Positions 1-8,688 of a stretch of DNA of 48,940 nucleotides are shown one piece after another. The notes beneath the pieces were generated by a model. The model was given only the letters and a program-made list of their open reading frames with translations. It was not told the origin of the DNA and did no database searches. The translations under genes and the position numbers were made by a program. The stretch is taken from positions 1 through 48,940 of IMG/VR virus record IMGVR_UViG_3300025632_000022; one strand, 5' to 3'. Each line of letters starts with the position of its first letter. Positions within the stretch are counted from its first letter, which is position 1. This DNA comes from a virus.

Positions 1-143
1 TAGCCGAGTTTCAAGGCGACCTTGCCAAGTTGATCGACAAGGGCCGCGATTTTAATATTCCGCTTGATGTAGTAAACCCGCTTATTGCCACGTCTAAAAA
101 GCTGGCTGAGAACGCTATCACAAAACAGGAGTGTGAGGAATGA
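1..143 (+). CDS. C-terminal fragment of an unrecognised protein, cut by window edge
   Basis: An open frame (codons starting at position 3) runs into the window and ends at TGA 141-143, giving 46 C-terminal residues. The stop overlaps the next gene's ATG at 140 in an ATGA arrangement, and GAG GAA before it serves as that gene's ribosome-binding site, so the two look translationally coupled. The visible tail is charged and ends in K-Q-E-C-E-E. No family is recognisable. Base composition is GC-richer than the replication genes downstream. Confidence 0.6.
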   Translation, partial: AEFQGDLAKLIDKGRDFNIPLDVVNPLIATSKKLAENAITKQECEE

Positions 144-481
144 GCAATAAACAGGACTTAGAAACGCTACTGGCAAAGGTTGAAGCGGGTGAGTTTGAAA
201 TGTCTATGCCCCACTGCGGCCTTGATGTTCTTGACCTCATTGGTGCATTTCAAGGCTCACTAGACGCCGCCATTGCGCTTAAAGATGCGGTTCTTGTGGG
301 AATGAGCCAATATTCAATCGTTACTGACCCAACGTGCATAAAGGTTTCGGTGTGCTGGTGGCCTGACGGGATTAGTCGGGAAAGGCAGTATTATGCTGAA
401 GCGTGGTGCGAAGAAAACCCCGCACGTGCCCTTTTAATCTGCATCATCAAAAATTTAATAGAGGAGTGTGAAGAATGCTGA
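140..481 (+). CDS. phage ABA-sandwich domain protein (putative)
   Basis: 113 residues. The pattern of an N-terminal helix, a central stretch starting G-S-L-D-A-A-I-A-L, a short strand pair with a WW/DG turn, and a C-terminal ARALLICIIKNL helix resembles the phage ABA sandwich family, small proteins of unknown function common in temperate and lytic phages of alphaproteobacteria. It starts at an ATG overlapping the upstream stop and its own stop overlaps the next small ORF, so it is one member of a tightly packed accessory operon. Composition is more GC-rich than the replication arm, which suggests separate acquisition. Family assignment is by eye. Confidence 0.6.
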   Translation: MSNKQDLETLLAKVEAGEFEMSMPHCGLDVLDLIGAFQGSLDAAIALKDAVLVGMSQYSIVTDPTCIKVSVCWWPDGISRERQYYAEAWCEENPARALLICIIKNLIEECEEC

Positions 482-624
482 CATTTTTTGATATTAGATA
501 CCATCCTAAATGCCTCCAAATAGGGGCTAAGTTATCGTATCATAAGGGGTGTTTCTACTCGATGTTACACCTTGGGTTGGTTTCTGTGGACTTCGATTTG
601 ATTAAAAATGAACGGAATATCTAA
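475..624 (+). CDS. small hypothetical protein, 49 aa
   Basis: ATG at 475 overlaps the end of the preceding gene by 7 bp and follows GAGGAG/GAAG ribosome-binding bases at about 461-473. The 49-residue product begins MLTFFDIRYHPKC and ends NERNI. It has no membrane segment and no recognisable domain. The tight overlap argues for a real gene, but the length alone is weak evidence. Confidence 0.45.
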   Translation: MLTFFDIRYHPKCLQIGAKLSYHKGCFYSMLHLGLVSVDFDLIKNERNI

Positions 625-692
625 GGTGCAATGCAACCAGTTCACACAACATAGTGTGCAGAACCCTTGACCCTATACAGGAAAGAAACATA

Positions 693-764
693 ATGACACA
701 TGAACAGATAGAATACATTTTAAACGCGGTGTTTCGACGCCATATTGGGGAGTTGCAACTATGA
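693..764 (+). CDS. very small ORF, 23 aa
   Basis: A 23-residue frame (starts MTHEQIEYIL) preceded by GAAAGAAA at about 681-688. Its stop overlaps another ATG at 761. It could be a leader peptide or a decayed remnant: this kind of helical segment often belongs to larger phage proteins. Reported at low confidence because only spacing and overlap support it. Confidence 0.25.
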   Translation: MTHEQIEYILNAVFRRHIGELQL

Positions 765-792
765 CACATACAAAAGCCAATGGAGAGACGCA

Positions 793-1656
793 ATGACCGA
801 TAAACCAGAGTTGAAGCCCTGCCCGTTTTGTGGTGATGATAACAGTTTAATGGTTGAACACCACAAAGGGACGATTTTAAGACCATCTCACCGCATAGTG
901 TGCGATAATTGTGGGGCATCGTCACGCTATACAGACCGCGATTACATCGCCATATGGAACACCCGCCCCGCGCCCGATCCCACCGCTAAGGACGCATTAC
1001 AGGCCATTGCGGATTTACCACCTGTAGCAAAACGCAAATGGGACGATGAACTAAATGCAGACCTTAATCTGCGTAGCGCTGAAGTAAACGGCCAAGAAAC
1101 TGCTTATAGGGCGGTTGAAGCGTTGTTCGATAAACCGCCACGTATCGAGTGTAAACAGCCCACACCACCTGACAGGAAAGCTTTGATAGGGATTGCTCAG
1201 GCAACAATAGAAAAGACCATAGCTTTCGATCCTGCGAATACTGGCACATGGGATTGTGCGGAAGCTGTCATTAACGCACTACTGCCGCACCTAACCAATC
1301 CTGAACCACAGGGGTTTGATGAATGGTTTAATGCACATGTTAAGGAACCTTTGGGGTGTCCGTCTGTTGTATGGAAACATCATACTAATTGTTTAAATGA
1401 CGCCTACAACGCAGGTTACGCCGCCGCTAACCTCAAGGCTAAGGCGCTGGAGTGGGTCGAAGCACCAATAGGTTGGTTTAGATGCTGTAATAATTCAAAC
1501 TACACAATCGAACAGGGGTGGGCGTCCGATAGTTATACATTCAAGACCACGCTAAATAACGGCACTGTGATTTATGACGGTGATTGCTTGGGAAAAGCAA
1601 AAGCCGCAGCCCAAGCCCATTTCCAAGCCCTCTATGACAGTATGGGGGTGAAGTGA
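793..1656 (+). CDS. Lar-like zinc ribbon protein with C-terminal phage accessory domain
   Basis: 287 residues from ATG 793. This start is chosen because GGAGAG lies 6-11 bases upstream and the family begins right at K-P-C-P-F-C-G; an in-frame GTG/ATG further upstream has no ribosome-binding site. Cysteine pairs C10/C13 and C37/C40 form the zinc ribbon typical of Lar (restriction alleviation) proteins, ending in I-A-I-W-N-T-R-P. In Rac prophage, Lar modulates type I restriction; the same role here is unproven. The C-terminal 80 residues (LKAKALEWV, then a W/Y-rich part and KAKAAAQAHFQAL) look like a domain recurrent in alphaproteobacterial phages and prophages. Base composition is GC-rich compared with the rest of the window. 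Confidence 0.65.
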   Translation: MTDKPELKPCPFCGDDNSLMVEHHKGTILRPSHRIVCDNCGASSRYTDRDYIAIWNTRPAPDPTAKDALQAIADLPPVAKRKWDDELNADLNLRSAEVNGQETAYRAVEALFDKPPRIECKQPTPPDRKALIGIAQATIEKTIAFDPANTGTWDCAEAVINALLPHLTNPEPQGFDEWFNAHVKEPLGCPSVVWKHHTNCLNDAYNAGYAAANLKAKALEWVEAPIGWFRCCNNSNYTIEQGWASDSYTFKTTLNNGTVIYDGDCLGKAKAAAQAHFQALYDSMGVK

Positions 1657-1796
1657 TGGAGAATAAAACCTTAAACAATCAGTAAATTTTGGAACTAAAG
1701 GTAAAAAACTATGAACGCCGCATATTGGAAATGCAGGGGCATGTTTTTTTCTGCCAAGATAATCTAGGTACTTTACGTCGATGGAACCCGCCTTAA
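1656..1796 (+). pseudogene. small gene interrupted by an in-frame TAA
   Basis: The frame opened by ATG 1656 (overlapping the upstream TGA) reads nine codons, hits TAA at 1683-1685, and continues in the same frame for 36 more codons as a plausible helical peptide (ILELKVKNYERRILEMQGH, ending WNPP) to TAA 1794. The downstream part has no good start of its own. The simplest reading is a roughly 46-residue accessory gene with a nonsense mutation. A sequencing error or an unrelated short ORF are alternatives. Confidence 0.4.
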
Positions 1797-1843
1797 GCTT
1801 TGATTACTGTTACCGATGAACCTACTCGACCAAAGGAAACCAA

Positions 1844-1933
1844 ATGAAACACGATGTTGCTGACTGCAAGAGGGTTTTGACCTACGTCCCATCTGTGCCA
1901 GAAAAGAAAACCATGCTTATGGTTGTGGTGTAA
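1844..1933 (+). CDS. very small hypothetical protein, 29 aa
   Basis: ATG 1844 with AAAGGAAA at 1832-1839 as a good ribosome-binding site. It encodes 29 residues ending T-M-L-M-V-V-V, and its stop overlaps the next ATG (TAATG at 1931-1935). The coupling suggests it is translated, possibly to deliver ribosomes to the zinc ribbon gene. No family recognised. Confidence 0.4.
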   Translation: MKHDVADCKRVLTYVPSVPEKKTMLMVVV

Positions 1934-2058
1934 TGGAGACTGATACTTTACTAGTAGATCTCGGAGTACACTCTAACTATGAAGTACATTGTAGTAAGTG
2001 TGGTGATAAACATAACTCAAAATCACAATACGTGAGTACATGTGAAAGGTGTAAATAA
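1933..2058 (+). CDS. small zinc ribbon protein, 41 aa
   Basis: 41 residues with two CxxC pairs, C20/C23 and C37/C40 (CSKC ... CERC), the spacing of a single rubredoxin-like zinc ribbon. It is linked to both neighbours by TAATG overlaps, so it sits in the middle of a coupled run of small genes. Such mini zinc ribbons are frequent in phage early and middle regions and often bind nucleic acid or host proteins; no specific role can be assigned. Confidence 0.55.
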   Translation: METDTLLVDLGVHSNYEVHCSKCGDKHNSKSQYVSTCERCK

Positions 2059-2372
2059 TGTCTAATATATCCATGCCACGTAAATTGGCTGAGAATTTAC
2101 TAATATTATGTAATAATGTTGGTTGTGCAGAGGTAGAGCAATCACCATTGGCAGATAAATTATTAAAGGAACTGGTAGAGTACACAACAGTCACTCAGCC
2201 AGATTTAGATGAAAATCTGACTATGGTAGTACAAACCACTGATGGTAAAAGTGATGAGTTTACTTTCAATACACCAGATGAGTGTAACGCTTTCTTGACA
2301 GGACTAAATCATATGGCTAGTTTAGCTGGTATCAACCCAATGGACGAAGACTATAAATCTAAAATGAACTAA
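2058..2372 (+). CDS. hypothetical acidic protein, 104 aa
   Basis: 104 residues, preceded by AAAGGTG at 2044-2050 and overlapping the previous stop. The sequence is acidic with an N-terminal helical half and a C-terminal part containing D-E-C-N-A-F-L-T-G-L. No signal peptide or membrane span. It is the last gene before the terminator at 2457, so it ends the first transcription unit of the window. Function unknown. Confidence 0.6.
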   Translation: MSNISMPRKLAENLLILCNNVGCAEVEQSPLADKLLKELVEYTTVTQPDLDENLTMVVQTTDGKSDEFTFNTPDECNAFLTGLNHMASLAGINPMDEDYKSKMN

Positions 2373-2456
2373 AGAATTTGACCGATGTTACTCCCCCTAA
2401 GAACTGAGGTCAAATAGCAGTGCGGATTTCTCCTCCCCTTAATCCTGCACGCACCG

Positions 2457-2497
2457 AAGAACCCGTGAAGTCTGTCCTGCTTTGCGGGTTCTTTTTT
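2457..2497 (+). terminator. rho-independent terminator
   Basis: AAGAACCCG (2457-2465) pairs with CGGGTTCTT (2485-2493), followed by a run of T to 2497. It closes the small-gene cluster and separates it from nrdJ. A second, weaker hairpin (GTGCGGATT with AATCCTGCAC, one bulge, about 2420-2450) lies directly upstream. Confidence 0.8.
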
Positions 2498-2567
2498 AAT
2501 TACTAAAATCAGTTATACATATATGACTGGATCCCCAACTCTACAAAACACAAACCAAGGAAATCTC

Positions 2568-5003
2568 ATGACAGATAATTCTTCATTTTCCCAACCAATC
2601 TCAGAGCAGATATGGGACGGAAAATATAAACTCACTACCCCTAATCCTGAAATAGCAAATGATACAACAGTTGAAGATACATGGAAACGTATTGCAGCAG
2701 CATGTGCTTATGCCAACAAAACCATATATGGTAACCCTCCAAAAAGTTCATCTGTACAGGGTGTTAAATGTAAGCACAAATTAGAATCTAAGTTCTATGA
2801 TGCACTTGAAGACTTCAAATTTTTACCTGCTGGTCGTATTACTGCAGGCGCAGGATCTGGTCGTCAGGTTACACTATTCAACTGTTACGTCATGGGTACG
2901 ATTCCAGATGATTTAGCAGGCATATTTGACATGCTAAAAGAAGCAGCACTCACAATGCAACAAGGTGGGGGTATAGGTTATGACTTCAGTCCTTTACGAC
3001 CACAAGGCGCACCAGTTAAAGGTGTTGATGCTGATGCTTCAGGCCCACTTACATTTATGGATGTTTGGGATACCATGTGTAAAACTATCATGTCTGCAGG
3101 TTCACGCCGAGGAGCGATGATGGCGACAATGGATTGCACACACCCAGATGTAATGAAGTTTGTAGAAGTAAAGAAAGACCCTCTACGTTTACGGATGTTC
3201 AATGTTTCTGTCCTGGCTTCAGATGATTTCATGCGAGCTGTAGAAAATGATGAAGAGTGGGTATTAAAACACAAAATCAAACCTACAAAACGTGTCACAT
3301 ATAAAGGACACAATCAAATCAATGGGGAGTATGTTTACGAAGTAATACGTGCACGAGAGCTGTGGGAAACTATCATGCACTCAACGTACAACCAAGCTGA
3401 ACCAGGTATTATATTCATCGACACAATCAATAAGCAGAACAACCTGTGGTACATGGAAGACATTCGCTCTACCAACCCTTGCGGTGAGCAGCCATTACCT
3501 CCATATGGTGCTTGTTTACTTGGTTCAATAAACTTACCTAAGTTTGTACAAAATGCATTCCAATCAAATGTACTTATAAATGATGAAGAACTAATCAGAA
3601 CTGTGAAAGCTGCAGTACAAATGTTGGATGGTGTTATTGACATCTCAATCTTTCCACTTCCACAACAGGAAGCTGAAGCAAAAGAGAAACGTCGTATGGG
3701 TATTGGTGTGACAGGTCTCGCTGACATGTTGTTTATGATGGGCTTTAAATACGGCAGTAATGATGCAATTAGAGAAACTGAACGTGTGATGGAGATGATC
3801 ACAATTGCGGCCTACGAAGAGTCAATTAATTTGGCTAAACGATTTGGCCCCTGTCCAGCTACAAGTACTATTACTAAACGTACAAAGTTTATCCATTCTG
3901 GTTTCATGAAAAAGATGCCCGATTACATCAAACGTGACATTTACGATAACGGTATCCGTAATGCATTGCTGACTTCAATTGCTCCAACAGGTACAATCAG
4001 TTTGTATGCAGGTAATGTTTCTTCTGGTGGTGAGCCTATTTTCGCTCCTGAGTACACACGCAAGGTTCTTAATGGTGATGGAACCAAACGTGAAGAGAAG
4101 GTGATGGATTACGCAATCCAAAAGTATCATGAGTTTCGTGATACTCAAGGGCAGGATAAAGATCCAAATCTTACTGGAGAAGGTGCTGAATGTTTGGTCA
4201 CAGCTCAAACACTATCACCACATGATCACCTTGTCATGCAGGCTGCTCTACAAAAATGGGTAGACAGCTCAATATCCAAGACCATTAATTGCCCTGAAGA
4301 TATATCATTTGATGAATTTCAGGATGTATACATGGCTGCTTGGAAGATGGGGTGTAAAGGTTGCACCACTTACCGACCCAACGATATTACAGGATCAGTC
4401 CTATCTATCGAAGATAAAGTTGAAGACACTCCATTTCCAAACTTTATTGGTGCACCTGAACCAGTTGATGTAGATAATAATGTAATGGCCCGTCCTGATA
4501 CCCTATCTGGCAGTTCTTACAAGATCCGCTGGGAAGGTCAGGCTACCTATGTCACTATCAATGACACTGTAGATAGCAACAGTAAGACTATACCATTTGA
4601 AATCTTCATAAACGCAAAAAATATGGAACATTTCCAGTGGACTGTAGCACTTACACGTATGATTTCAGCAGTATTTCGTAGAGGTGGTAATATAAACTTC
4701 GTAGTGGAAGAATTGAAGTCTGTGATGGATCCAAATGGAGGTCAATTCGTAGCAGGAAAGGGATATATCCCATCGTTCATCGCTCTTCTCGGTGATGTCG
4801 TTGAGACACATCTCAAGAACATTGGGTACATTAAACTGGATCAGTCTTTGAAGGTAGAAGAAACTCAAACATTTGAAGAGCTTATAGAAGACCAAAAATC
4901 TCAACCAACCCCAAAACAATGTCCAAACTGTAATGGGTTTAATATAGTTAATGATAGTGGCTGCCCAACCTGTAAAGACTGTGGCCACTCCAAGTGCGGG
5001 TAA
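2568..5003 (+). CDS. nrdJ: class II (adenosylcobalamin-dependent) ribonucleotide reductase
   Basis: 811 residues. ATG 2568 is chosen over the in-frame ATG 2523 because AAGG at 2557-2560 precedes it. The enzyme reduces ribonucleotides to deoxyribonucleotides for phage DNA synthesis, using coenzyme B12 as radical source. Seen: the redox-active cysteine C106 in L-F-N-C-Y; the active-site loop N303-P-C305-G-E307; the PTGTISL/SSGGEP stretch typical of NrdJ; GCKGCTTYR; and a C-terminal zinc-ribbon/swinging-arm region with CPNC at 785-788 and several further cysteines to the end. No partner nrdB-like gene is nearby, as expected for class II. N4-like roseophages carry such a gene, whereas N4 itself does not. 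First gene of the replication arm. Confidence 0.93.
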   Translation: MTDNSSFSQPISEQIWDGKYKLTTPNPEIANDTTVEDTWKRIAAACAYANKTIYGNPPKSSSVQGVKCKHKLESKFYDALEDFKFLPAGRITAGAGSGRQVTLFNCYVMGTIPDDLAGIFDMLKEAALTMQQGGGIGYDFSPLRPQGAPVKGVDADASGPLTFMDVWDTMCKTIMSAGSRRGAMMATMDCTHPDVMKFVEVKKDPLRLRMFNVSVLASDDFMRAVENDEEWVLKHKIKPTKRVTYKGHNQINGEYVYEVIRARELWETIMHSTYNQAEPGIIFIDTINKQNNLWYMEDIRSTNPCGEQPLPPYGACLLGSINLPKFVQNAFQSNVLINDEELIRTVKAAVQMLDGVIDISIFPLPQQEAEAKEKRRMGIGVTGLADMLFMMGFKYGSNDAIRETERVMEMITIAAYEESINLAKRFGPCPATSTITKRTKFIHSGFMKKMPDYIKRDIYDNGIRNALLTSIAPTGTISLYAGNVSSGGEPIFAPEYTRKVLNGDGTKREEKVMDYAIQKYHEFRDTQGQDKDPNLTGEGAECLVTAQTLSPHDHLVMQAALQKWVDSSISKTINCPEDISFDEFQDVYMAAWKMGCKGCTTYRPNDITGSVLSIEDKVEDTPFPNFIGAPEPVDVDNNVMARPDTLSGSSYKIRWEGQATYVTINDTVDSNSKTIPFEIFINAKNMEHFQWTVALTRMISAVFRRGGNINFVVEELKSVMDPNGGQFVAGKGYIPSFIALLGDVVETHLKNIGYIKLDQSLKVEETQTFEELIEDQKSQPTPKQCPNCNGFNIVNDSGCPTCKDCGHSKCG

Positions 5004-5019
5004 CAACTGAACTCCAATA

Positions 5020-5089
5020 CAGGCACTGTGCCTGATACGGAATTCACCGATGAGAGCCGCACAAAACTCCCCTACTGTAATGGTAGGGG
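5020..5089 (+). repeat. two perfect inverted repeats between nrdJ and the helicase gene
   Basis: CAGGCAC-T-GTGCCTG at 5020-5034 is a perfect dyad that can also fold as a 6-bp stem with a CTG loop. CCCCTAC (5069-5075) pairs with GTAGGGG (5083-5089) around a 7-nt loop. Neither has a T-tract, so they are not classical terminators. They may be an mRNA processing or 3'-stabilising structure, or part of a promoter. The gap between genes is 113 bp. Confidence 0.5.
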
Positions 5090-5116
5090 ATCAAATTTAA
5101 TAATAAGGATTACTCC

Positions 5117-6391
5117 ATGGGACTAAACGCCGGGCAGCAAAGTGCATTCATTGAATTGATCAACTTTACCAACGCCCCAAATGAAAAATACATGGCACTA
5201 TCGGGGGGTGCTGGCACAGGCAAAACCTTTTTTATCAGTAAAGTAGCAGAGAGCATTATACGCCATGCAGCTGCTGAGAGTGGACTACACACAGTTGAAG
5301 TGACAGCCACAACAAACAAGGCTGCAGCTGTGATCGCAGAAGCAATGCCAAACCACCATTCAGAAATCAAAACAATTTACTCATTCATGAACCTTCGGGT
5401 AAGTGAAAACTTCCGCACAGGTGAAGTTAAATGTGTTCCTACTGCAAAATGGGTTGTTCATTCTGGGATCTTTCTAGTCATTGACGAGTGTTCAATGGTG
5501 AACCGAGAACTAATGAACTACCTAGACAAAGGTCTAGATTCATCTTGTAAAGTTCTATTTGTAGGTGATAAGAATCAATTGGCTCCGATCAAAGAAATGA
5601 TCTCTCCTATCTACGCAAATAACTATCGCACAGCCTATCTAACACAGCCTGTACGTAATGCTGAACAACCAGCCCTAATGGAGTTGTGTGAGCAAGCTAA
5701 GTTGACTGTGGAGACGGGTATCTTTACACCGATCATCCCAGTACCTGGTGTGATAGACTACGTTGACGGAAATACCTTACGTGGGATCCTTGAACGTGAA
5801 TACCATTCTGAGAATCCTATGCGTCGAATTCTATCATACACCAACAAACGTGTGATGGAGTATAATACATTTATACGAGAAATGCGTGGATACACTGAAC
5901 CTTTTGTTGAAGGTGAGATCCTTGTAAACAACTCCTCAGTAGAACTTCCAGATAAGCAGCGTATGTACACTGATCAGGTAGTTAAAGTTGAAAGCTTAGT
6001 ACGTTCATACTTTGATTCTGAAGTAGTAGTTGGATACGATATTGCCATGATAGAAATGGTTGTTGCAGATATAACCACAGGTTCTACTTACACCATCAAT
6101 TGTTTTGCAGATCCTGAAGAACGTGTGGACACAATTAAGTTCTATGCCAACAACAAACGTTGGGATAAGTACTTTAAAGTAAAGAATTCTTTCCCGGATC
6201 TTCGTTCTGTAGCAGCGTCTACAACTCACAAGGCTCAAGGTTCTACCTATGAATCTGTGATCGTGGATCTAACAGACATTGGCAAATCAACCAACAAAGG
6301 ACAGACAGCTCGTATGCAATACGTTGCATTGTCACGTCCAAAGAAACGTCTCTACATCCGTGGAGAACTACCAAAAAGGTATTTCGAATGA
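5117..6391 (+). CDS. SF1B DNA helicase, Dda/RecD type
   Basis: 424 residues, the usual size for phage Dda-like 5'-3' helicases. Seen: N-terminal Q-Q-S-A, Walker A GGAGTGKT (30-37), an N-K-A-A motif (67-70), Walker B V-I-D-E-C (D123/E124), motif III VGDKNQLAP (149-157), TTHKAQGST (369-377) and motif VI VALSRPKKR (403-411) that supplies the arginine finger. It would unwind DNA at the fork or during recombination. N4 and its relatives carry a helicase of this class close to their DNA polymerase. ATG 5117 follows AATAAGGATT. Its stop overlaps the next small ORF. Confidence 0.88.
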   Translation: MGLNAGQQSAFIELINFTNAPNEKYMALSGGAGTGKTFFISKVAESIIRHAAAESGLHTVEVTATTNKAAAVIAEAMPNHHSEIKTIYSFMNLRVSENFRTGEVKCVPTAKWVVHSGIFLVIDECSMVNRELMNYLDKGLDSSCKVLFVGDKNQLAPIKEMISPIYANNYRTAYLTQPVRNAEQPALMELCEQAKLTVETGIFTPIIPVPGVIDYVDGNTLRGILEREYHSENPMRRILSYTNKRVMEYNTFIREMRGYTEPFVEGEILVNNSSVELPDKQRMYTDQVVKVESLVRSYFDSEVVVGYDIAMIEMVVADITTGSTYTINCFADPEERVDTIKFYANNKRWDKYFKVKNSFPDLRSVAASTTHKAQGSTYESVIVDLTDIGKSTNKGQTARMQYVALSRPKKRLYIRGELPKRYFE

Positions 6392-6468
6392 GCAGTATGG
6401 AATTATTTTATGGCAAATTTAAGAAATCAGACAAAGACATCGTACCAGATGATACTGATGAGTTTTGA
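6388..6468 (+). CDS. very small acidic protein, 26 aa
   Basis: ATG 6388 overlaps the helicase stop (ATGA). The 26 residues end V-P-D-D-T-D-E-F, an acidic tail with terminal Phe reminiscent of SSB-type C-terminal tails. Whether it is a functional peptide or a coupling ORF cannot be decided from sequence. Confidence 0.35.
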   Translation: MSSMELFYGKFKKSDKDIVPDDTDEF

Positions 6469-6474
6469 TTAATC

Positions 6475-6594
6475 ATGGGAAGTGGACTAGAAACCATGAT
6501 CCACAACTATCTCATAGGTATGAGTGAATGTGGAGATGGGGATGCAAAGATCCTACTAAAGATGTTGAGAGAAGAACAAGCAGCAGAGGAGTAA
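6475..6594 (+). CDS. small hypothetical protein, 39 aa
   Basis: 39 residues from ATG 6475, mostly helical and acidic, ending R-E-E-Q-A-A-E-E. The GAGGAG at its 3' end is the ribosome-binding site for the polymerase gene that starts 4 bp after its stop. No strong ribosome-binding site of its own. It may be translated by coupling. Confidence 0.4.
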   Translation: MGSGLETMIHNYLIGMSECGDGDAKILLKMLREEQAAEE

Positions 6595-6597
6595 TCT

Positions 6598-8688
6598 ATG
6601 GGTTACGAGATTGTAGGTATCTACGAAACTGAGCCAGAGATAGCTATACTCTGTCCTCGAATCCAAGTCACAGAGATCCAGAAGCACTATTACGATCCCT
6701 ATTTAAAGGATCTTCGTACTAATGTGATGGTCTGCGATCTATATAAGGATCCAACCAAGAAGAAAACATCTGCAGCTGATATAAAAGAGTACCTAAATGA
6801 CCTCATTCCGTATTTGTTGGATGCAGGTATTAATATGCTTGTGGTTACTCAACCAGATTACTTTAAGATTCTAACCAAACAAACTAAAACTGATGCTCGT
6901 ATCGGTGATATCATGGACACAGTTGTTCCAGGTTTAAAGGCAACATACTGCCCTAACTATGCACGAGTATTTTATGATCCAGATAAGATGAATGCAAAGA
7001 TTAAACTTTCACTAGAAACCTTAGTAAAACATGAACAAGGTGACGACATGAAGGTGGGATCTAATATCATCAAATTCTGTGCATATCCACAAACTGATCA
7101 AGAAATTCTTGATTGGTTAGATAAACTATACGAGATGGACTGTGATCTTACATGTGACATCGAAGGGTTCTCACTCAAGCATTATGATGCAGGGATCGGA
7201 ACCATCACATTTTGTTGGGATCAGCACCACGGTGTTGCATTTCCAATAGATTATAAGTCCATCTTTTATGACGTAGATACAGGTCATTATGGCAAACAGG
7301 TAACTAATCCTGTCATACGAAAAGCTCTGAAGACATTCTTTGAGGCTTTCCAAAATAAGATGATCTACCATAACATCTGCTATGATGTTTATGTGTTGGT
7401 TTACCAGTTGTTTATGGAAGACATTCTGGATCAAGAAGGTTTACTTACAGGATTGGAAGTTATGTTACGCAATTGGGATTGCTCTCAATTGATTACATAT
7501 CTAGCCACCAATTCATGTGCAGGCAACGAGCTAGGTCTGAAGATCCAAGCTCAAGAGTTTGCGGGAAACTATGCTGTCGAAGACATTAAAGATATTCGCA
7601 AAATTCCTATGGATGAACTCTTAAAATACAACCTCATTGATGGACTATCTACTTGGTATGTTTATGAAAAAAATCTACCAATAGCGATAGCTGATGATCA
7701 GATGGAATTCTATGCTGCGATCTTCAGGCCAGCGGTGATTGACATCATACAGATGCAGCTCACAGGTATGCCCATCAACATGGATAAGGTTGTTGCTTTG
7801 GAGAAACTTCTTCAAGGTGAAGCCACAGTTCTTGAAAACCGTATGAACCATATGAATATTGTTGAAAGCTTTATGGATACGCTAAAAGATGAGTTAGTCA
7901 TTAAGAAAAATGAGAAGCTCAAAACCAAGCAAATTACTAGAGCAGATTTAGGTAAAACTAAAGATACGATGATAGACTTCAACCCTGGATCTCCGAAACA
8001 GTTACAACGTCTATTGTACTCAGAAGATTTCCTTGGTTTACCTGTCTTAGATTATACAGATACTAAGCAGCCTGCAACGGGTGCAGAAACTCTGGATAAA
8101 CTCAAAAATCATACTGAGGATCCAGAGGTACTTGTCTTCCTTGATGTATTAATCGAGCACAAAGCTTCGGCAATAATCCTATCCACATTCCTTCCGGCCT
8201 TCTTATTGGCCAAAAAAGGTAGCGATGGTTGGCATTATTTATTCGGAAACTTTAGGCTTGGAGGCACAGCATCTGGTAGATTATCTTCCAACAACCCCAA
8301 CCTGCAGAATATTCCATCTGCAGGTTCAAGCAAGGTAAAACAAAGACTTGCAAAACTCATCAAGGAATGCTTTGAAGCTCCTCCCGGATGGTTATTTGTT
8401 GGGCTGGATTTCGACTCCCTAGAAGACAAGATCTCAGCTGTAACAACAAACGATCCACAGAAAATTAAAGTGTATTCTGATGGATATGATGGTCACTGCC
8501 TACGGGCATTGGCTTATTTTGGTGACGAAATGGAAGATATTAAAATGACACCAGAAGGAGGAATATCGTATGAAGCTATAATCGGAAACGGTCACATTTA
8601 CTTCCACTCGGAAGAAATAATTGATTACCTCGGCACTGAAATGTTGGGGAAAGATTTGTATTTACTAATACAGAAAGGAACGTCATGA
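6598..8688 (+). CDS. family A DNA polymerase, N-terminal part (exonuclease + thumb/palm to motif A)
   Basis: 696 residues. 3'-5' exonuclease motifs: D187-I-E189, N-I-C-Y-D263, and Y344-N-L-I-D348. Polymerase part: G-R-L-S-S-N-N-P-N-L-Q-N-I-P, then motif A L-D604-F-D-S-L-E609. After Y-F-G-D-E-M-E-D-I (about residue 651) the polymerase homology stops and a 47-residue tail of unknown origin follows. Motifs B and C lie in a separate ORF at 9496-10254. Together the conserved parts add up to about 880 residues, close to intact N4-type polymerases, so the gene was split between motifs A and B. Both halves keep their catalytic residues, which suggests reassembly as a two-chain enzyme or repair at RNA level rather than decay. 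Confidence 0.88.
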   Translation: MGYEIVGIYETEPEIAILCPRIQVTEIQKHYYDPYLKDLRTNVMVCDLYKDPTKKKTSAADIKEYLNDLIPYLLDAGINMLVVTQPDYFKILTKQTKTDARIGDIMDTVVPGLKATYCPNYARVFYDPDKMNAKIKLSLETLVKHEQGDDMKVGSNIIKFCAYPQTDQEILDWLDKLYEMDCDLTCDIEGFSLKHYDAGIGTITFCWDQHHGVAFPIDYKSIFYDVDTGHYGKQVTNPVIRKALKTFFEAFQNKMIYHNICYDVYVLVYQLFMEDILDQEGLLTGLEVMLRNWDCSQLITYLATNSCAGNELGLKIQAQEFAGNYAVEDIKDIRKIPMDELLKYNLIDGLSTWYVYEKNLPIAIADDQMEFYAAIFRPAVIDIIQMQLTGMPINMDKVVALEKLLQGEATVLENRMNHMNIVESFMDTLKDELVIKKNEKLKTKQITRADLGKTKDTMIDFNPGSPKQLQRLLYSEDFLGLPVLDYTDTKQPATGAETLDKLKNHTEDPEVLVFLDVLIEHKASAIILSTFLPAFLLAKKGSDGWHYLFGNFRLGGTASGRLSSNNPNLQNIPSAGSSKVKQRLAKLIKECFEAPPGWLFVGLDFDSLEDKISAVTTNDPQKIKVYSDGYDGHCLRALAYFGDEMEDIKMTPEGGISYEAIIGNGHIYFHSEEIIDYLGTEMLGKDLYLLIQKGTS

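Noticed and set aside
602-925. 107-residue minus-strand ORF
   Set aside because: Cysteine/histidine-rich low-quality translation antisense to the Lar-like gene; no start signal.
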